Shown: positions 31,438 through 34,254 of the stretch, piece by piece | Layout of the letters: the number at the start of each line of letters is the position of its first letter | How positions within the stretch are numbered: position 1 is the first letter of the stretch | DNA from: Anaerolineales bacterium UBA2317 | Lineage (GTDB): Bacteria > Chloroflexota > Anaerolineae > Anaerolineales > Villigracilaceae | Reading direction: 5' to 3' | NCBI GenBank assembly: GCA_002345215.1 | Contig: DDVH01000011.1 | Coordinates: 1-34,254, forward strand | Length of the DNA: 34,254 bases | The notes under the pieces: generated by a model | Databases searched by the model: none | What the model saw: only the letters and a program-made list of their open reading frames with translations | Told to the model about the DNA's origin: nothing | Program-made: the position numbers and the translations under genes

Positions 31438-31631
31438 AAAACAATCTCAAAGTTTTACGAGCTGAAAAAGATTGGTCGCAAGCAGACTTGGCAGATAAGT
31501 TAAATGTCTCGCGTCAGACCATCAATGCGATTGAAACAGGGAAATATGACCCAAGCCTACCTCTGGCATTTGATATTGCAAAATTATTTGGGAAAAAGAT
31601 TGAAGAGATATTTACCCCAGATAAAACGTAG
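31434..31631 (+). CDS. XRE-family helix-turn-helix regulator, 65 aa
   Basis: This is a compact Cro/CI-type DNA-binding protein: MKNNLKVLRAEKDWSQADLA, then DKLNVSRQTINAIETGKYDPS, LPLAFDIAKLFGKKIEEIFTP. The helix-turn-helix spans about residues 15-36, with SRQTINAIE as recognition helix. There is no extra domain, so it probably binds as a dimer to the dyads upstream of its operon and perhaps also those of unit A. I start at ATG 31434, overlapping the membrane gene stop; the longer frame from 31419 has no ribosome site. Its TAG stop lies within the palindromic repeat at 31628-31655. Confidence 0.92.
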   Translation: MKNNLKVLRAEKDWSQADLADKLNVSRQTINAIETGKYDPSLPLAFDIAKLFGKKIEEIFTPDKT

Positions 31632-31655
31632 GGGCGACTCGCAAGTCGCCCCTAT
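31628..31655. repeat. GTAGGGGCGACTCG palindrome over the regulator stop codon
   Basis: GTAGGGGCGACTCG followed by CAAGTCGCCCCTAT is a 28-bp near-perfect palindrome. It is almost the same as the in-frame copy at 18399-18426. The TAG at 31629-31631 that ends the XRE gene is part of the element. It lies between convergent genes but lacks a T-tract. Confidence 0.8.
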
Positions 31656-31659
31656 AAAA

Positions 31660-32667
31660 TCAAATTGAAATTTTAGAAAATGTCTCGCCGAAGATTAATC
31701 CGCGAACATGGTCTGAGGATAAGAAAGAGTGTGGGAATCCCAAATCAATTGGACTTGAGTCATTGAGGCGTTGCATCTGTTCTTGAGTCAATTCAAAATC
31801 TAAACATCCCAAATTATCTTTCAAATGTTTTTCACTGCGTGCGCCAATGATTGGAATAATATTTTTTGATTGTTGACGTGCCCAATTGATAGCAACTTGT
31901 GAAGGCGTGCCATCCACTTCTTTAGCAATATCCATCAATAACGAAGCAATCTTTTTTATTTTTTCACTGGTATCACTTGAACGTTTGGGTTCATCGGTTG
32001 GAGAATTATATTTTCCAGTTAACTCACCGCCTTCCAAAACGCCCCAAGTTAACACAGACATATCATGTGCAGTTACCATTGGAATTAAATCTCGTTCCAA
32101 TGCACGGTCTGCAATACTATAAGGTGCTTGCAACGCAACCAAACGTGACCAACCTCTTAACTCAGCAATCGCATTGGCTTGCGACACAACCCATGCAGGT
32201 GTATCAGACATACCAACGTATAAAATTTTTCCAGCGCGCACAAGGTCATCTAAAGCACGCATCACTTCTTCAATCGGTGTTACATAATCCCACATGTGCA
32301 AATAAAATAAATCAATATGATCCGTGTTCAATCTTTGCAAACTGCCTTCAATCGAACGCATCATATTCTTGCGATGATTGCCACCGAAATTTGGGTCGGA
32401 CTTTCTTTCGGTTAATGTATATTTTGTTGCAATCACAAAATGGTCACGGTCATTTTTTATAAATTCACCAATAAACTTTTCACTCGTGCCGTTTGTATAA
32501 TTGTTTGAAGTGTCAATAAAGTTTCCATCTTCTTTTACAAACAAATCAAACATTTTTTTACTTTCATCTTTTTCTGCACCCCAGCCCCAATCATTTCCAA
32601 ACGTCATTGTGCCAAGACACAACTCCGAGACTCGTAATCCGCTTTTGCCTAAAAGTTTATATCGCAT
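31660..32667 (-). CDS. Aldo/keto reductase
   Basis: The 335-residue NADPH-dependent oxidoreductase has a TIM-barrel sequence: YKLLGKSGLRVSELCLGTM at the start, and the catalytic tetrad D52 and Y57 (FIDTSNNY), K82 (ATKYT), H124 (YLHMWD). Later blocks are GKILYVGMSD, PYSIADRALERDLIP and PIIGARSEKHLKDNL, the phosphate-binding end. It reduces aldehydes or ketones of unknown identity. I start at ATG 32667 because GGAG lies six bases before it; an ATG at 32679 overlaps that site. It is the last of three minus-strand genes behind the MerR-type promoter. Confidence 0.93.
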   Translation of the reverse strand: MRYKLLGKSGLRVSELCLGTMTFGNDWGWGAEKDESKKMFDLFVKEDGNFIDTSNNYTNGTSEKFIGEFIKNDRDHFVIATKYTLTERKSDPNFGGNHRKNMMRSIEGSLQRLNTDHIDLFYLHMWDYVTPIEEVMRALDDLVRAGKILYVGMSDTPAWVVSQANAIAELRGWSRLVALQAPYSIADRALERDLIPMVTAHDMSVLTWGVLEGGELTGKYNSPTDEPKRSSDTSEKIKKIASLLMDIAKEVDGTPSQVAINWARQQSKNIIPIIGARSEKHLKDNLGCLDFELTQEQMQRLNDSSPIDLGFPHSFLSSDHVRGLIFGETFSKISI

Positions 32668-32683
32668 GTTTATCTCCATGTGC

Positions 32684-32740
32684 GAGTGCGTCGCACTTTA
32701 TGCAATTAAATAAATTTTCCAGTTAAGGAGTGCGACGCAC
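32684..32740. repeat. Two GAGTGCGWCGCAC palindromes around the end of the small unknown gene
   Basis: GAGTGCGTCGCACT (32684-32697) and GAGTGCGACGCAC (32728-32740) are direct copies, each palindromic (AGTGCG-T-CGCACT and GTGCG-A-CGCAC). They can also pair with each other. The second lies inside the coding sequence of the 117-residue protein, where it encodes GASHS near the C-terminus. Confidence 0.65.
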
Positions 32741-33059
32741 CCTTTTCAGTCTTCCATAATTTTGACAGTGTCTCAATTTCCTTCCAGCCTTCACCTTCTT
32801 TCACACGCTTCACTTCTAGACTTGTGAAATAGGTGTCTAACACTGCGGCTCTTTCTTGCGCCAACGGCGGATTGCAATAATCCTCTTCTTCCCAAACTGC
32901 AAAACTGGAATCATGTTCATCAAGCCGTGCATTATCTAATCCATATTGCAATGCTTGACCAAATGGTTTCATCTTTTTGATTTCGCCACTATCGAGCCTG
33001 TTTCTTAATTCTTTCAATAAATTTTCATGATATTTTGCTTTGACGAGATAATATGCCAT
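32706..33059 (-). CDS. Conserved-looking small cytoplasmic protein, 117 aa, function unknown
   Basis: The product begins MAYYLVKAKYHENLLKELRN and has charged helices followed by a middle block FAVWEEEDYCNPPLAQERAA and a C-terminal helix. There is no signal or membrane segment. The first strand-helix and overall size recall small ferredoxin-like barrel proteins, but I do not recognise a family. AAGGA lies eight bases before the ATG. It sits between merR and the aldo/keto reductase on the same strand and is probably co-transcribed. The last 12 residues are partly encoded by a palindromic repeat. Confidence 0.75.
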   Translation of the reverse strand: MAYYLVKAKYHENLLKELRNRLDSGEIKKMKPFGQALQYGLDNARLDEHDSSFAVWEEEDYCNPPLAQERAAVLDTYFTSLEVKRVKEGEGWKEIETLSKLWKTEKGASHSLTGKFI

Positions 33060-33078
33060 GATATTTTCCTTTCTTTAT

Positions 33079-33124
33079 GTAGGTCATGCTTTTAGCATGA
33101 CGTCACGTTACAAACGTGACCTAC
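33079..33124. repeat. Cruciform-type palindromic repeat over the merR stop codon
   Basis: The outer ends GTAGGTCA / TGACCTAC enclose two hairpins: GTCATGC-TTTTA-GCATGAC and GTCACGTT-ACA-AACGTGAC. Total length is 46 bp. The minus-strand TAG (33121-33123) that ends merR is part of its terminal GTAGG. Confidence 0.8.
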
Positions 33125-33972
33125 AATTTCTCAACTACTAACTGAAGTTCTGTCACATATTGATTTGATTCTTGCGCCAGATATGTTTGTGGAAGTTCAA
33201 ATTCCAAACCATCTGCTCCATATTTCAAATAGATTTCGCGAATCGGTCCTTTCATTTGATAACCATTGACATCAATCCAATTCAATAAAGCATTGTAGGC
33301 TTGACCAATATTCAAATAATTCCCCACATGAACGACACATGCCACTTTGAATTGCTTCGGCGTTTTTCGCACCCGAATCGATTCACTTTCTGGAATCGCG
33401 TATTTCAATGGCACACATACTTCACAATCAATTTCTACATCACGATATTCATCGTCATAATAAATCGTAAATGGAGGTTTATCTGCGCGTGCATTTTCAT
33501 ATCTAGCAATATATGTTTCCACTAAATCAAACATTTCTTGAATGCGATTGTCATCCTTTGCAACTTCACGATACGCCCCAACCAATTCTGATTCAATATC
33601 TCGCAAAATAACATCATATTTTGTATGATTCGCGGTTTGGTTCATTTGCTTAATCCGCGCTTCCAAGCGGTATAATCTTTCTTGTTCTGTTTGCATTTGT
33701 TGTTCCACATCAGCACGTTTTAGTTTCAACATCCCCAATAACTGCTCACTAGATACATCTTCATTTAACATCTCTGCAATTTGTTCAAGTGAGAATCCTA
33801 AATCACGCAATGCGATGATGCGATTCAAACGTGGCAATTGATCTGCTGAGTAATAACGATAGCCCGTAAACGAATCCGTTTGTGAGGGAGTCAATAAACC
33901 GAGTTGGTCATAATGCCTCAACATCCGAACAGACACGCGGCTCAAACGCGAAAACTCACCTATCTTGAACAT
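33121..33972 (-). CDS. MerR-family regulator with GyrI-like ligand domain (BmrR type)
   Basis: The 283-residue protein opens with MFKIGEFSRLSRVSVRMLRH and YDQLGLLTP, the MerR winged helix (about 1-70). A long dimerisation helix follows (about 75-115, LKRADVEQQMQTEQERLYRL). A C-terminal GyrI-like domain (about 125-283) has the YIEFELPxxY-like ending LEFELPQTYL. Such proteins bind drugs or small lipophilic compounds and untwist a promoter with a long spacer. I start at ATG 33972: the promoter at 33979-34009 predicts transcription starting at or next to it. This would make the mRNA leaderless and rules out the GTG at 33987. It likely controls itself, the 117-residue gene and the reductase. Confidence 0.9.
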   Translation of the reverse strand: MFKIGEFSRLSRVSVRMLRHYDQLGLLTPSQTDSFTGYRYYSADQLPRLNRIIALRDLGFSLEQIAEMLNEDVSSEQLLGMLKLKRADVEQQMQTEQERLYRLEARIKQMNQTANHTKYDVILRDIESELVGAYREVAKDDNRIQEMFDLVETYIARYENARADKPPFTIYYDDEYRDVEIDCEVCVPLKYAIPESESIRVRKTPKQFKVACVVHVGNYLNIGQAYNALLNWIDVNGYQMKGPIREIYLKYGADGLEFELPQTYLAQESNQYVTELQLVVEKL

Positions 33973-33978
33973 GGCTGT

Positions 33979-34009
33979 AATATACACTCTTACATAGTGT
34001 TAGAGTCAA
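33979..34009 (-). promoter_or_regulatory. MerR-type promoter with 19-bp spacer and dyad operator
   Basis: On the minus strand TTGACT (34004-34009) and TATATT (33979-33984) are 19 bases apart, the long spacing typical of MerR-activated promoters. The spacer holds the imperfect 21-bp dyad ACTCTnACAnnnTGTnAGAGT. Transcription would begin around 33972, the first base of the merR ATG. Confidence 0.75.
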
Positions 34010-34018
34010 GGGGTAAAT

Positions 34019-34024
34019 TATAAT
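34019..34024 (+). promoter_or_regulatory. Putative -10 box of recJ
   Basis: A perfect TATAAT lies seven bases before the recJ ATG, so the transcript would start at or next to the start codon. No good -35 is present at the normal distance; that region overlaps the MerR dyad. No ribosome site is close to the ATG. Confidence 0.4.
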
Positions 34025-34030
34025 GATGAC

Positions 34031-34254
34031 ATGACTCGCTGGCTTGACCCTCAACCTATAGAAATTCCCGCTTCTTTTTCTGACCTCAACCTGCCTCTAC
34101 TCATTCAGCAGACTCTTCTCCGACGCGGAATCAACTCAAAAGAAGAAGCCGAAACGTTTTTATATCCCGAAAAAGTTTTATCAACGCCGTTTCCAAATAT
34201 TGAATCAGCAGTTGAAATTATCAATCATCATATTGAGCAAAAAAATAAAATTTG
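34031..34254 (+). CDS. recJ: Single-stranded-DNA-specific exonuclease RecJ, N-terminal part
   Basis: The frame starts MTRWLDPQPIEIPASFSDLN and continues LPLLIQQTLLRRGINSKEEA, ETFLYPEKVLSTPFPNIESA to the window edge (74 codons). The pattern W-x(n)-LPLLxxxLLxRRGIxSxEEAExFLxP is the usual N-terminus of RecJ, the 5'-3' single-strand exonuclease of recombination and mismatch repair. The catalytic DHH motifs lie beyond the window. ATGs at 34023 and 34026 are followed at once by a stop in their frame, so 34031 is the first usable start. It is divergent from merR across a 58-base shared control region. Confidence 0.85.
   Translation, partial: MTRWLDPQPIEIPASFSDLNLPLLIQQTLLRRGINSKEEAETFLYPEKVLSTPFPNIESAVEIINHHIEQKNKI

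Noticed and set aside
1..34254. CRISPR array, tRNA, rRNA, transposase or prophage
   Set aside because: No regularly spaced direct repeats, tRNA cloverleaf, rRNA-like segment or recombinase motif was found on either strand by reading. Repeats present are palindromic and dispersed.

Overview
The window reads as chromosomal DNA of a Chloroflexota bacterium, probably class Anaerolineae. This is an inference from four things: a bacterial V/A-type ATPase operon, a very large soluble TPR-GAF histidine kinase, SerB with ACT domains, and many short GC-rich palindromic repeats in otherwise moderately AT-rich DNA. No rRNA, tRNA, CRISPR array, transposase or phage gene was recognised. No gene-free stretch exceeds 300 bases.

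Positions 1-15.4 kb are almost entirely on the minus strand. At the left edge lie a partial GNAT acetyltransferase and a MurE-type ligase. A strong hairpin terminator separates them from a nine-gene V/A-type ATPase operon in the order H-C-I-K-F-E-A-B-D. The operon is preceded by a perfect-consensus sigma70 promoter, a leader hairpin and a second promoter. Upstream is a translationally coupled trio: a nucleotidyltransferase-like protein, a 57-residue membrane protein and a lipoprotein. Beyond that are an APC permease and a metallophosphoesterase.

Positions 15.5-30.2 kb are on the plus strand. A tryptophan 2,3-dioxygenase gene is bracketed by two inverted copies of one repeat. Next is a signalling operon: a 2198-residue TPR-8xGAF-histidine kinase, an aldonolactone-oxidase-like flavoprotein, a second membrane-anchored V4R-like/GAF histidine kinase with an almost identical kinase core, a single-domain receiver, and a receiver-PP2C phosphatase of the RsbU type. 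The layout suggests two inputs converging on shared receivers, ending in serine/threonine dephosphorylation such as partner switching. serB follows.

Positions 30.3-31.7 kb hold two tandem versions of a small membrane-protein/XRE-regulator unit. In the first the regulator is truncated. In the second the two membrane genes look fused. Both sit behind matching nested inverted repeats. Positions 31.66-34.0 kb (minus) hold an aldo/keto reductase, a small unknown protein and a MerR/GyrI-like regulator with a classical 19-bp-spacer MerR promoter. recJ starts divergently at the right edge.

The main unexplained signal is the set of short palindromic elements. Several lie at or over stop codons, and at least four lie in frame inside the giant kinase gene, adding peptide segments to it.
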